From positions 1-64,000 of the forward strand of contig CAJQRC010000024.1 of the NCBI GenBank assembly GCA_905480645.1: a stretch of DNA of 64,000 nucleotides. Reading direction: 5' to 3'. This stretch comes from an uncultured Tateyamaria sp. Lineage in GTDB: Bacteria; Pseudomonadota; Alphaproteobacteria; Rhodobacterales; Rhodobacteraceae. Both the position numbers and the translations under genes were made by a program. Positions 49,489 through 59,112 of this stretch are shown one piece after another; position 1 is the stretch's first letter; every line of letters starts with the position of its first letter. The notes under the pieces are model-generated. The model made no database searches and was not told where the DNA came from. It saw nothing but the letters and a program-made list of their open reading frames with translations.

Positions 49489-50575
49489 CGGCTCGCAACA
49501 AAAAACCTATTGCCAAAAGAATTGACGCAATTGGTGGTGTCCATACTGCAAGCAAAACTGGTATTTGCCCACTTTCTCCCAAAACCTGTGCAAAATTTTG
49601 AATGAAATACAAACTAAATCCCATCAATATCGGAAACAATATAGTAAAGCTGGTTTTTCCAAAACTGGTATGTCGAATTGTGAGCGCAGCAGCAACTAAA
49701 ACCAAGCCTACTAGAAATAAAGGTTGTGCAAATTGAGATTGTAACCAAACGTAATGACTTTTGGTGGAAAATCCAGCCTGTTCTAACTGCTGTATATATT
49801 TAGACATTTTCCAGATAGAAACGTTCATGTCTGATCCAAGACTTTCGCGGATGCGATCCAAAGTAAGAGTGGATGGAACTACGTGAACATCATATGTCCT
49901 TGCGTTAGCTTCTGGGTTAAGTCCATTGGCTAGTTGCCAAACTTTTGCATCTCGTAAAACCCATTTACTTTTTATAATTGTAGCGCTTTTCGCTTCTGTT
50001 CGGGTTACTGGAAGACCTGTGGGACCATACTTGACGAATGTCACATCATGAAAAATGGAAGCCTCGTTATTAGAGTACTTTGCCCTAATTACTGTATTCT
50101 CATCCTTACTGCTCTGCCGAAGCCACAATCCTCTTCCTGACACTGAAAGCGCTAAAACATCATCTGATTTGTATAACTCGGTTAGTTGTGAATAACGTTT
50201 AAAAGTCACTAATGCGACAGGTCCGAGAATTGTTACGGCGAATAAACCAATTAAAGATGTGATAATTGCTGGCGCTATTATGGCGCGAAGGGTAGATTGT
50301 CCAGCTGCTCGCGTAACGACAAGTTCTGAAGAGCGTCCTAGCGTCATGTAAAATGCCACTGTCCCCAAAATCATAATTAGAGGTAAAAACTCGATTATCA
50401 TTGTTGGGATGTAAAGTAATGTAAGCCCAAGTTTATGTGAAACTGATACAGAAAGATTTTCAAAACGTCTTGTCTGCTCTATAAAATTAACCATCATCGC
50501 TAAGCCAATGATTACTGTTCCAAGAATGAGAAGACTTACTATAAACCGTTTCGCAAAATAAATATGTAAAATCAT
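49478..50575 (-). CDS. lptG: LPS export permease LptG
   Basis: The 365-aa protein has the YjgP/YjgQ permease layout: three N-terminal TM helices, a periplasmic beta-jellyroll (residues about 130-260) and three C-terminal TM helices. The MTLGRSSELVVTRAAGQS motif after TM2 contacts the ATPase LptB. LptB2FG extracts LPS from the inner membrane. It overlaps the lptF stop by 4 nt. lptB, lptC and lptA are not in the window. Confidence 0.93.
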   Translation of the reverse strand: MILHIYFAKRFIVSLLILGTVIIGLAMMVNFIEQTRRFENLSVSVSHKLGLTLLYIPTMIIEFLPLIMILGTVAFYMTLGRSSELVVTRAAGQSTLRAIIAPAIITSLIGLFAVTILGPVALVTFKRYSQLTELYKSDDVLALSVSGRGLWLRQSSKDENTVIRAKYSNNEASIFHDVTFVKYGPTGLPVTRTEAKSATIIKSKWVLRDAKVWQLANGLNPEANARTYDVHVVPSTLTLDRIRESLGSDMNVSIWKMSKYIQQLEQAGFSTKSHYVWLQSQFAQPLFLVGLVLVAAALTIRHTSFGKTSFTILFPILMGFSLYFIQNFAQVLGESGQIPVLLAVWTPPIASILLAIGFLLRADDG

Positions 50576-51708
50576 GCTTTATTCCTACTATGGTATAGTA
50601 ACAGTCTTAAATTTGTTGCTGTCCAAAGAAGGGTTAAAACCAGTAAGAGACCCAGTAAGGAGGGTAGATATAAAATGGGCCAATAATTTGCATTGAGTAG
50701 AACTGGGACGGAAATACCAGACCTCATACCGTCTAAGATCAATAGAAACAAAAAAGCAAAAATAATTTTCGGCCACGCATTTAATTTTGAATGGTTTCCA
50801 AATATTAAAACCGTGAATCCAACCAAGGCTGAAACGACACAAAATAGAGCACGGGCGAAGCGACTATGTAATTCTTCTGCTACGGCTCCAGGTGTCGTAT
50901 TATTATTTTTAGCTATGTCTTTCCAATTATAAAATAAATTTGGACTAGTCATATGTTTGATAGAATAATCATCATTACTATTTTTTTTGATTAAAGCATT
51001 AATATCAAATGAAAAATCTTTGAAACGAGCAGTGGATAAACGTCTGCCAGGTTCTGACAAAATCTGTGCTATGCCATTAATCATAATTAGAGACTTATTA
51101 TCATCGTTTTGTACTAAATAAGCTTCTCTCGCTGTGTAAATTATATACCTTTTTGCATCACGATGGTCAGCTATAAAAATATCTCGCAAAACGCCATCGT
51201 CTCCAATATCTCGCGTGTAAATAGTAACACCCTCCGAAGGATTTAAAAATGTTCCCTGTGTTAGGAACTGCGTCAAGACGTCGTTTGTTATATCAGTTTC
51301 ACGATTGCTTATTTTTTCTGCTGCCATCGGAACAAGGAAGTGGCTCAGAACACTCATAACACCACCTGTTATTAACCCAAAAATTAATATTGGCCTTACA
51401 ATTCTCCAATGCGAAGTTCCCGCAGCCATAATTATTTTTATTTCGCTTTCTTGATTTAACTTGTTTGTCAAATAAGCTGAGGCGGTAAATGCCGCAATTG
51501 GAAGAACAACAGTTATAAGTCGTGGCATTCCTAGAGCCGCAAATTCTAGAAATATGGTTGTAGGTTGACCCTCGCCAATCAAGCTCTCAAAGAGTTGAAC
51601 AGCTCTGTTAATCCAGAAGACTATGATTAGGATCAGCGTAAAAAAAGAAAAAATAATGAGCAGTTGGGATAGAATGTAGCGGTCAAATTTTGACAAGTAG
51701 TACTCCAC
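50572..51708 (-). CDS. lptF: LPS export permease LptF
   Basis: The 378-aa partner of LptG starts FDRYILSQLLIIF and has NKLNQESEIKIIMAAGTSHW, the LptB-contacting segment typical of LptF. TM helices flank a periplasmic domain (GVTIYTRDIGDDGVLRDIFI). Being first in the minus-strand series, it probably shares a divergent promoter region with pepA (156 bp between starts). Confidence 0.93.
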   Translation of the reverse strand: MEYYLSKFDRYILSQLLIIFSFFTLILIIVFWINRAVQLFESLIGEGQPTTIFLEFAALGMPRLITVVLPIAAFTASAYLTNKLNQESEIKIIMAAGTSHWRIVRPILIFGLITGGVMSVLSHFLVPMAAEKISNRETDITNDVLTQFLTQGTFLNPSEGVTIYTRDIGDDGVLRDIFIADHRDAKRYIIYTAREAYLVQNDDNKSLIMINGIAQILSEPGRRLSTARFKDFSFDINALIKKNSNDDYSIKHMTSPNLFYNWKDIAKNNNTTPGAVAEELHSRFARALFCVVSALVGFTVLIFGNHSKLNAWPKIIFAFLFLLILDGMRSGISVPVLLNANYWPILYLPSLLGLLLVLTLLWTATNLRLLLYHSRNKA

Positions 51709-51864
51709 CTTGTTTATAACCGGAAAACGTCCACATTATAGATATATAAATAAACTATCACAAACTTGCTCTTGGTAAAATCATTTATGACCATTACTTC
51801 ACTGGCCAGCGGAGTGAGGTCGAGTTAACTGAATTGTAAACTAATTAAAATCTTAGAGGCTTCC

Positions 51865-53334
51865 ATGACCTATATCACTCCAATTTCCTTCGCTGCGACG
51901 GACTTAAATACATTTGCGAATACAACAGGTCGTCTGGCCGTGATTGTTTCCCCCGAGGGAAAGCTGGGGGTGTCAGCGCGCAAACTAAATCGCTTAACAA
52001 AAGGCGCTATCCATCGATTTATACAAAGTGATAATTTTAAAAATTTTAAACCCTCAAATATTATTTCGTTGGCGTGGCCGTCTGGTTTAATAGCAAGTTC
52101 TTTAGATATTGTTTGTCTCCCTCGAGACCATTCGGTAGCCCAAGCACGCAACGCAGGCGCAGCACTTGCCAAACTACGTGGTAAGGAATGCATACTACTT
52201 GCGTTAGATGGGGTTCGTCGAGCTGACGAAATTGCCTTTGGGCTAGCTATGAGAGACTACAGGTTTATTGATCATAAAACGGATGCTGTCTTGAACGATG
52301 GCGCAGTGACGGTGATGTGTACAAATCCGAAAATTGTAGAGGCTGCTTACGCTCCATTACTTGCTGTAATCGAAGGTACATTTTTGACACGTGATCTGGT
52401 CAATGAACCTGCCAACGTACTGACAACTAACAATTTTGCCAATCGTTTAGAAGAAATGTCCGCTTTAGGTTTGAAAGTGGAAGTTTTAGATGAAAAAGAA
52501 CTGGAGCAGCTTGGAATGCGCACGTTACTGTGTGTTGGCCAAGGGTCTGAAAGTCCATCTAAAGTTGTAATCATGAAGTGGGATGGAGGCCAAAAAAATA
52601 TTACACCTTTCGCGTTAGTTGGTAAGGGAGTTGTATTTGACACCGGTGGTATCAGCTTGAAACCTGCAGCGGGTATGGAAGATATGACTATGGATATGGG
52701 GGGGGCCGGTGTAGTTGCTGGTGCTATGCGCGCGTTGGCGTTGCGTAAGGCTAAGGCTAACGTAGTAGGTATTGTTGGTCTAGTCGAAAATATGCCATCT
52801 GGAAACGCTACCCGCCCTGGAGATGTGATTAAATCAATGAAGGGTGATACTGTCGAGGTGATCAATACTGATGCCGAAGGTCGTTTAGTTCTATGTGATT
52901 TACTGTGGTATGCTCAAGAACGCTTTAACCCTTCTGGGATTATTGATTTAGCGACGCTTACAGGAGCTATTATTATTGGTTTAGGTCACGAAAAAGCAGG
53001 TGTTTTTTCAAATAATGATAAGTTGTGTAATGCATTTCTTAAGGCGGCCGCAACGGAAGGTGAGGGGGCTTGGCGCATGCCACTTGGTCAATCCTATGAT
53101 GATATGTTAAAATCCAGAATAGCTGATATGAAAAATATTGGTGGCAGGCCCGCAGGATCAGTCACTGCTGCGCAGTTTTTGCAACGTTTTGTTAAACCTG
53201 AAACTCCGTGGATCCATTTGGACATTGCTGGAGTAGCATCAGTTACATGTGAAACTGAGTTAGCGCCAAAGGGTGCAACGGGCTGGGGTGTTATGGCGTT
53301 AAATCGATTAATTTCTGATTTTTGCGAAAATTAA
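51865..53334 (+). CDS. pepA: Leucyl aminopeptidase (M17)
   Basis: The 489-aa M17 enzyme removes N-terminal residues from peptides; E. coli PepA also binds DNA. The catalytic C-terminal half holds the metal site in LVGKGVVFDTGGISLKPAAGM, MDMGGAGVVAG and the signature NTDAEGRLVL. The order lptF-divergent-pepA-holC is conserved in alphaproteobacteria. Length is complete. Confidence 0.95.
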   Translation: MTYITPISFAATDLNTFANTTGRLAVIVSPEGKLGVSARKLNRLTKGAIHRFIQSDNFKNFKPSNIISLAWPSGLIASSLDIVCLPRDHSVAQARNAGAALAKLRGKECILLALDGVRRADEIAFGLAMRDYRFIDHKTDAVLNDGAVTVMCTNPKIVEAAYAPLLAVIEGTFLTRDLVNEPANVLTTNNFANRLEEMSALGLKVEVLDEKELEQLGMRTLLCVGQGSESPSKVVIMKWDGGQKNITPFALVGKGVVFDTGGISLKPAAGMEDMTMDMGGAGVVAGAMRALALRKAKANVVGIVGLVENMPSGNATRPGDVIKSMKGDTVEVINTDAEGRLVLCDLLWYAQERFNPSGIIDLATLTGAIIIGLGHEKAGVFSNNDKLCNAFLKAAATEGEGAWRMPLGQSYDDMLKSRIADMKNIGGRPAGSVTAAQFLQRFVKPETPWIHLDIAGVASVTCETELAPKGATGWGVMALNRLISDFCEN

Positions 53335-53338
53335 ACTT

Positions 53339-53788
53339 ATGGGTAATGCATATTTTTATCATTTGACGCGTCGACCCATGGAAGAAACTTTGATTATGCT
53401 GTTGTGTAAGGCACAAGACGTTGGATGGCGGGTGGCTATAAGAAGTGAGGATCATAACCTCTTGTCTCGATTGGATGAATATTTATGGAAAATAAATGAT
53501 TTTTTGCCACATGGGCTTGCAGGTGGGCAAAATGATGCCAACCAACCAATTTTGTTAACGTTACATAAGATTTCTAATTATGCTAAATGTTTGATGTCCG
53601 TTGACGGTACTGTAGTGGACCCAGAGGAAGTAAAATATCTAGAACGCGTTTGTATTTTATTTGACGGTGAAGATCCTGACCAACTGAGAATGGCACGCAA
53701 TCAGTGGAGGAGTCTAAAAGACGCTGCAGTACCCTCCCAATATTGGTCCGACCAATCAGGGAGCTGGGAGAAAAGGGCAGAGGCCTAA
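53339..53788 (+). CDS. holC: DNA polymerase III chi subunit
   Basis: The 149-aa protein begins NAYFYHLTRRPMEETLIMLL and has VAIRSEDHNLLSRLDEYLW and FLPHGLAGG, the alphaproteobacterial HolC pattern. Chi links the clamp loader to the DDEIPF tail of SSB (10.4 kb). It starts 4 nt after pepA, so it is probably co-transcribed. The start context is ATTAAACTTATGG, without a strong ribosome site. Confidence 0.9.
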   Translation: MGNAYFYHLTRRPMEETLIMLLCKAQDVGWRVAIRSEDHNLLSRLDEYLWKINDFLPHGLAGGQNDANQPILLTLHKISNYAKCLMSVDGTVVDPEEVKYLERVCILFDGEDPDQLRMARNQWRSLKDAAVPSQYWSDQSGSWEKRAEA

Positions 53789-54402
53789 CGCGATAAAATT
53801 AACTCTCCTTTATATATCTCGATTTTTCCCCACCTTTGTAAGTAATCCATACCCAGCAATGATTTATTCATTTGACCATTATTGACCACAGCTGGTACAT
53901 TTACATCCTCAAAATTGCCTATAGCAACCGTTTTAAGCTTAATTGGAGCGGTACGCACTTCCCCATTAGCAGTGATGGCTCTACCTAGAAAATTTAAAGT
54001 ATCTAGCTTCAAGCCAGCTGCTACCGCATCATCCCGCGTCAAAACCATATCGCTTGCACCAGTGTCGATAATAAAATCAATAGGCGTATCATTCAGATAC
54101 AATGTAATATAATAATGACCGTCCATTTGTCTTGAAACAACGATTTGGTCAGTATCGTTGAAATGGATTTGCTTGGGGGATAATGTTTCTTTAATGGTCC
54201 CCCAAAGGCCAATTACTGCGATAGCTCCAAAAAAAATAAATACCCAAATGGAAGCTGTCTGTAAGGTTTTGGTCAATTTAATTTTTGTTGTTAAAAAAAA
54301 GCTACCACCAAGCACTACGATTAGTGTGCTTAAATAGATTAGATGGAAAATATCATCTGAACTCATAAATCTAAAGTAGAATAATGGAACGGGAAAGTTC
54401 AC
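53785..54402 (-). CDS. Membrane-anchored retropepsin-like aspartic protease
   Basis: The protein has two N-terminal TM helices (about 18-36 and 49-68 of the long frame) and a retropepsin domain with IIDTGASDMVLT at about 111-122. A second motif, SLLGMDYLQRW, is near the end. This form matches the TIGR02281 clan-AA family, common in alphaproteobacteria; its target is unknown. A start at ATG 54366 (MSSDDIFHL) looks better than the track start. The 3' end overlaps holC by 4 bp. Confidence 0.85.
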   Translation of the reverse strand: MNFPVPLFYFRFMSSDDIFHLIYLSTLIVVLGGSFFLTTKIKLTKTLQTASIWVFIFFGAIAVIGLWGTIKETLSPKQIHFNDTDQIVVSRQMDGHYYITLYLNDTPIDFIIDTGASDMVLTRDDAVAAGLKLDTLNFLGRAITANGEVRTAPIKLKTVAIGNFEDVNVPAVVNNGQMNKSLLGMDYLQRWGKIEIYKGELILSR

Positions 54403-54407
54403 TATTT

Positions 54408-54449
54408 AAATGGCTATATTGTAAATTTAAAATGGCTATATCGTAAATT
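54408..54449. repeat. Two tandem copies of a 20-bp unit
   Basis: AAATGGCTATATTGTAAATT (54408-54427) is repeated as AAATGGCTATATCGTAAATT (54430-54449) with one mismatch. The repeat lies just upstream of the aspartic protease gene, where a dimeric regulator could bind. Confidence 0.7.
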
Positions 54450-54507
54450 ATTAAAGAACTTTTGATCCTCATCACAACATTTAAGTAAACCTATATCGAA
54501 GTTAGTA

Positions 54508-56361
54508 CTAGCAGCTTTCGGCTAATTCCAATTTTTCCAGATCTTGCCACCATATAGCCTCTGCTCGTTCAAGTGCGCTCATTACTTCTGCATATTTTTT
54601 TTGCCAGACTTCCATCTCGCCGAGTTTTGCATCATCGTAAAGAGCTGGGTCAGAAAGTTTTTTCGCAAGTTTATCCCGCATTTCGTTTAGTTTAGTTACA
54701 CGCGCCTCTGATCTCCGCACTTCAGAACGCAAGTTTAGTATGATCTCTCTACCTGGTCGTTTTGGTTTAAGTTTCTCTATCGTATTTTTGGTGGGCTTCC
54801 CTTCGTTAAGTAACATTTTGCGGTAAGATTCTAAATCGTCGCCGTATGGTTTTACTGTACCATTTGATACTAACCAAAGACGGTCAGCGACCAATTCTAA
54901 AAGATGCATATCGTGACTAACCAGAATTACTGCGCCTGTATAATTAGTAAGGGCAACTACTAGCGCCTCGCGAGACTCAATATCTAGGTGATTAGTTGGC
55001 TCATCAAGGATTAGAATATGTGGTGCTTCTAGTGTAGCTAGTAAAAGTGATAACCTTGCTTTTTGCCCACCGGACAGCTTGGCTACTAGCGTATCCGCTT
55101 GATCTGCATTTAAACCAAATCCAGAAAGCCGGGACCGCCACCGGGCTGGCCCTTCTTGTGGGCGCTCGCGGCGCAAATGATCCAAAGGTGTTTCATCAAT
55201 AAAGAGTTCGTCCACCTGATGCTGTGCAAAATAACCAATCCGCAATTTGTTCGATTTAGTGATAGTACCTTTCAAAGCGGGCAATCGCCCACTAAGAAGC
55301 TTGGCCAGTGTTGATTTACCTTGACCATTTTTACCTAACAAAGCGATACGATCATCTTGATCAATTCTTAATGAAAGGTTTGATAAAACTGTAGTTTTTC
55401 CATAACCAGTACTTGTACCATCCAAATGTACAATTGGCGGTGACAGTTCTTCCGGATTAGGAAAATCGAAACGTCGTAATCCCGCTTCCTGAGGGGAAGA
55501 TATAGGCTGCATTTTTGATAAAGCCTTGAGACGTGATTGAGCTTGTCGTGCTTTATCGGCTTTATATCGAAATCGATCTACATAAGATTGTAGATGCGCG
55601 CGGCGAGCCTCTTGTTTTTTTGACATTGCCGCGGCTAGTGCGAGTTTTTCAGCTCTCTGTTTGGCAAACTGATCATATGATCCTTGATAGAAAGTCAGAT
55701 TGCGATCTTCAAGATGTAGGATTGCGCCTACCGCTCTATTTAGAAGCCCACGGTCATGACTAATTATTAAGACCGTATGAGGATATTTAGCAAGATAATT
55801 TTCCAGCCAAAGGGCTCCCTCTAGATCCAAATAGTTGGTTGGTTCATCTAATAATAATAAATCCGGTTGTGAAAACAAAACTGCTGCCAATGCCACCCGC
55901 ATTCTCCACCCACCCGAAAAATCAGAGCAAGGCATAAGTTGTTCTGCATCATCAAATCCTAACCCTTTTAGAATAGTGGCAGCACGTGCTTCAGCAGACC
56001 ACGCATCAATATCAGTAAGCCGCGTTTGAATTTCAGCGATACGCGTCGGGTTTTGACTGTCGTCGGCTAACAATTCTGCTCTTTCAATATCTGCGGCCAA
56101 AACCGTATCGATTAGAGATGTAGATGAGGCGGGAACCTCCTGAGCCACTCCGCCAATACGGGCGCCTTTTGGTAATGATATATCGCCACCTTCAAGCAAT
56201 AATTCGCCACGGATTAATTTGAATAGTGTTGTTTTGCCCGTTCCATTGCGACCAACAAGACCAACCTTGTGCCCTTCTGGGATGATAGCACTGGCGCCCT
56301 CAAAAAGTGGTCGGCCAGCAACTGCATAATTAATATCAGAGATGTGCAACATGTGCTCCAT
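54508..56361 (-). CDS. ABC-F family ATPase (Uup/YheS-like)
   Basis: The 617-aa protein has two ABC cassettes and no membrane part. Cassette 1: Walker A GRNGTGKTTLFKLI, signature SGGWRMRVALA, Walker B LLLLDEPTNYLDLE. Cassette 2: GKNGQGKSTLAKLL, LSGGQKARLSLL, ILILDEPTNHLDIES. A linker with RYKADKARQAQSR and a C-terminal coiled coil follow. ABC-F proteins act on the ribosome to resolve stalls. The natural start is probably M4 (MLHISDINYAVAGRPLF). Confidence 0.93.
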   Translation of the reverse strand: MEHMLHISDINYAVAGRPLFEGASAIIPEGHKVGLVGRNGTGKTTLFKLIRGELLLEGGDISLPKGARIGGVAQEVPASSTSLIDTVLAADIERAELLADDSQNPTRIAEIQTRLTDIDAWSAEARAATILKGLGFDDAEQLMPCSDFSGGWRMRVALAAVLFSQPDLLLLDEPTNYLDLEGALWLENYLAKYPHTVLIISHDRGLLNRAVGAILHLEDRNLTFYQGSYDQFAKQRAEKLALAAAMSKKQEARRAHLQSYVDRFRYKADKARQAQSRLKALSKMQPISSPQEAGLRRFDFPNPEELSPPIVHLDGTSTGYGKTTVLSNLSLRIDQDDRIALLGKNGQGKSTLAKLLSGRLPALKGTITKSNKLRIGYFAQHQVDELFIDETPLDHLRRERPQEGPARWRSRLSGFGLNADQADTLVAKLSGGQKARLSLLLATLEAPHILILDEPTNHLDIESREALVVALTNYTGAVILVSHDMHLLELVADRLWLVSNGTVKPYGDDLESYRKMLLNEGKPTKNTIEKLKPKRPGREIILNLRSEVRRSEARVTKLNEMRDKLAKKLSDPALYDDAKLGEMEVWQKKYAEVMSALERAEAIWWQDLEKLELAESC

Positions 56362-56481
56362 CTGCCGCAGTTGTAACTCCGCGTCAATCTCACCTTTTCA
56401 AGCAACATGTGCCATGGTATCGACCCGCGATTTGAACAAAGGGACACTTTAAAAATGTGTTCTTAATACAGGAGTTATCTC

Positions 56482-56904
56482 ATGCCTCTCGAGCGCACGT
56501 TTTCAATTATCAAACCAGATGCAACACGCCGCAACCTGACTGGTAAAATTAATGCTAAATTTGAAGAAGCAGGACTGCGTATAATAGCGCAAAAACGCAT
56601 TCATCTTTCTAAAGCACAGGCTGGTGTTTTTTACAAAGTGCATGCAGAACGTCCGTTTTATGATGAACTTTGCCAGTTTATGGCTTCAGAACCGATCATT
56701 TGTCAGGTTTTAGAAGGTGAAGGTGCTATTTCTAAAAACAGAGAAGTCATGGGAGCCACCAACCCTGCCGATGCAGCAGTTGGTACAATACGAGCTGACT
56801 TCGCTGAGTCAGTTGGCGAAAACTCCGTACACGGATCTGATGCACCAGAAACAGCTGCCGAAGAAATTGCATATTTTTTCTCTGGACTTGAATTGGTCGG
56901 TTGA
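56482..56904 (+). CDS. ndk: Nucleoside diphosphate kinase
   Basis: The 140-aa protein starts [18 protein letters not shown] and ends [14 protein letters not shown]. The catalytic His lies in [16 protein letters not shown]. Ndk balances nucleoside triphosphates. A clear ribosome site (ACAGGAGTTATCT) precedes the ATG. Confidence 0.97.
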   Translation: MPLERTFSIIKPDATRRNLTGKINAKFEEAGLRIIAQKRIHLSKAQAGVFYKVHAERPFYDELCQFMASEPIICQVLEGEGAISKNREVMGATNPADAAVGTIRADFAESVGENSVHGSDAPETAAEEIAYFFSGLELVG

Positions 56905-57072
56905 ACTGCCAAAGCTGCACAAAATCATGGTGCTCCATCATTTGGGGCGCTTTGTAAGCACGGAAAATTCAGAAATTTAGTTGGTCATTTATGCCAATTT
57001 GTTACTATGGGCAGCGTGTACTATCATTAGCGACGATTTGCGGGGTTGTTTTACTACAGAGAATAAAAATAT

Positions 57073-57987
57073 TTACGCTTGTTTGATTAGGTATCTCGTT
57101 TTTTGAAAATATGGTTTTTTCGGAGAAATGATCACAGATGGAAAATCTATTTCATTTACGGCATTTGGCCAGCCTTGTGGTTCCAGTGCTATGCCTGCTA
57201 ACGGACCAATTTTATTTTTTGAAAGTTTTGGAAGTAAAGCACCAGCATAAACCTGCAAACCTGGCTCTGTACTATCAAGATGCAAAGTTAGACCGTTAAT
57301 ACTGGTTAAAGTAGCAACAGGTATGGGGGCATCCAACTGGCAACGAGACAAGCAAAAATTGTGATCAATTATAGGGTTGACTGCCCTTGGAATTCTAAAA
57401 TCAAAAATTGTGTTTGAAACTGGTAAAATCTCACCAGTAGGTATTTTTTGTTGGTCAACTGGTAAATATTCGCAAGCATTAATCTGCAGTTTATGCAGGC
57501 TTGTATTTCCAAGTCGCCAATAGGGATGGTGAGCAACTGAAATTGGCGTTGGTTGATCAGATGTGGCTTTTATTTCTAGGTTTAAACTAGCGCCATCGAC
57601 TTGATATACAACATCAAACATGCGATTCCCCGGCATGCCACAATCACCATCTTTCAAAGCACGTTGAAAGTGTATCATCTGTACTTCATGTCTTGTTACG
57701 TGCCAGCGAAGGCTCGAAAGACCTTTGGGGCCGCTATGCAAGGACGTGACCCCGTTCTCGTTGCAGGCCATCTGATGGATTTTACCTCCGAGAGAAAATT
57801 GGCCATCTCTCACTCTATTGGCTATCGGACCAACTACACTACCAGCAAAGCTTTTGCGCCAATGTAATGACTCGTCGTGTAAAATAAGATTGGGGCCATG
57901 GCAAAACCTGAGCGTCTCAAGGCTTGCACCTACAGTTGATATGTTGGCTGTTAAATAAGAAGATGAGATAGATAAAGTTTTGTTCAT
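57073..57987 (-). CDS. Aldose 1-epimerase family protein
   Basis: The 304-aa protein has the galactose-mutarotase fold motifs: GPIANRVRDGQFSLGG, NGVTSLHSGPKGLSS with the first catalytic His region, VAHHPYWRLG with the second His, and a C-terminal GIALEPQGWPNAVN with the catalytic Glu. It interconverts anomers of a sugar. It stands alone, and no sugar operon is near. Confidence 0.88.
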   Translation of the reverse strand: MNKTLSISSSYLTANISTVGASLETLRFCHGPNLILHDESLHWRKSFAGSVVGPIANRVRDGQFSLGGKIHQMACNENGVTSLHSGPKGLSSLRWHVTRHEVQMIHFQRALKDGDCGMPGNRMFDVVYQVDGASLNLEIKATSDQPTPISVAHHPYWRLGNTSLHKLQINACEYLPVDQQKIPTGEILPVSNTIFDFRIPRAVNPIIDHNFCLSRCQLDAPIPVATLTSINGLTLHLDSTEPGLQVYAGALLPKLSKNKIGPLAGIALEPQGWPNAVNEIDFPSVIISPKKPYFQKTRYLIKQA

Positions 57988-58083
57988 TGGAGAACAATGT
58001 CAGAGCCGTAGATCTCCTGCTAGTCTAAAGCTTTGATTTTGCCTAAATTAGATTAATCTGTTGCATCATTAGAGGAGTAAATT

Positions 58084-59010
58084 ATGACGTCTGTTCAACA
58101 TGTTACAACACACACAGCCGAGGCAGATTGCCGAAACGACAATATCAAAATTTATATTGATGGTAATATCGTATCGCGCGACAAAGCCGTTGTTTCGGTT
58201 TATGATAGTGGATTTCTTCTTGGAGACGGAATTTGGGAGGGACTTCGCCTTTTCGACGGGAATATTTTGTTTTTTGACGATCACTTGGATCGTCTGTTCG
58301 AGGCATCGTTGTACACTAAAATTGACATTGGTTTGGATAGACCAAGTTTAAAACAGGCCGTTTGGGATACTTTAATGGCTAATAATATGACAACAGATGT
58401 TCATATTCGCCTTATGGTTACACGAGGCCGTAAGAGTAAACCATTTCAACATCCACAATTAAGTATTTTTGGATCGACAGTTGTAATTATAGCTGAGCAT
58501 TCAAAGCCTGATATGTCGGGGTCATTTCAGGGAGTCCGGTTACATACCGTGCCTCATCACCGAGGCCTACCCTTAACTCAAGACCCAAAACTTAATTCCC
58601 ACTCAAAATTAAATTGTATAATTGCATTAAATCACGCAATTCAAGCTGGTGCAGATGAAGCTTTGATGCTTGATCCAAATGGCTTCGTAAACACGACTAA
58701 TGCGTGCAATTTTTTTATTGTAAAGAAAGGGTCTATTTGGACGTCTACCGGTGATTATTGTATGAATGGTATAACACGCCAGAAGGTAATCGAAATATGT
58801 AAATCTGAGAGTATTCCTATATTTGAAAAGAACTACTCCTTAGTTGATGTTTACAGTGCAGATGAAGCATTTTTAACTGGGACTTTTGGTGGTCAAACTC
58901 CAGTCTCTAAAATTGATGGACATATTATAGGTGATGGTCTGGTCGGACCAATGCTTTTAAGAATTCGAAAATTGTATAAGGCTTTATTAATTGCAGGTTT
59001 AGAACATTGA
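58084..59010 (+). CDS. PLP-dependent class IV aminotransferase
   Basis: The 308-aa protein has VSVYDSGFLLGDGIWEGLRLFDG at about 37-59, the PLP lysine K175 in NSHSKLNCIIALNHA, GADEALMLD and the C-terminal AFLTGTFGGQTPVSKIDG. The class includes branched-chain (IlvE) and D-amino-acid aminotransferases and aminodeoxychorismate lyase. The FLTGTFGG ending resembles the D-amino-acid or beta-keto type, but substrate is open. TTAGAGGAG precedes the ATG. Confidence 0.9.
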   Translation: MTSVQHVTTHTAEADCRNDNIKIYIDGNIVSRDKAVVSVYDSGFLLGDGIWEGLRLFDGNILFFDDHLDRLFEASLYTKIDIGLDRPSLKQAVWDTLMANNMTTDVHIRLMVTRGRKSKPFQHPQLSIFGSTVVIIAEHSKPDMSGSFQGVRLHTVPHHRGLPLTQDPKLNSHSKLNCIIALNHAIQAGADEALMLDPNGFVNTTNACNFFIVKKGSIWTSTGDYCMNGITRQKVIEICKSESIPIFEKNYSLVDVYSADEAFLTGTFGGQTPVSKIDGHIIGDGLVGPMLLRIRKLYKALLIAGLEH

Positions 59011-59112
59011 ATTGACAGCCGCATAATGAATTTTCAACTACAGTCAAACATAACTTGGTACTTGATTACTTTCGTTTAACGAACACAGCGTTCAGCTATG
59101 AATAATTATAGA

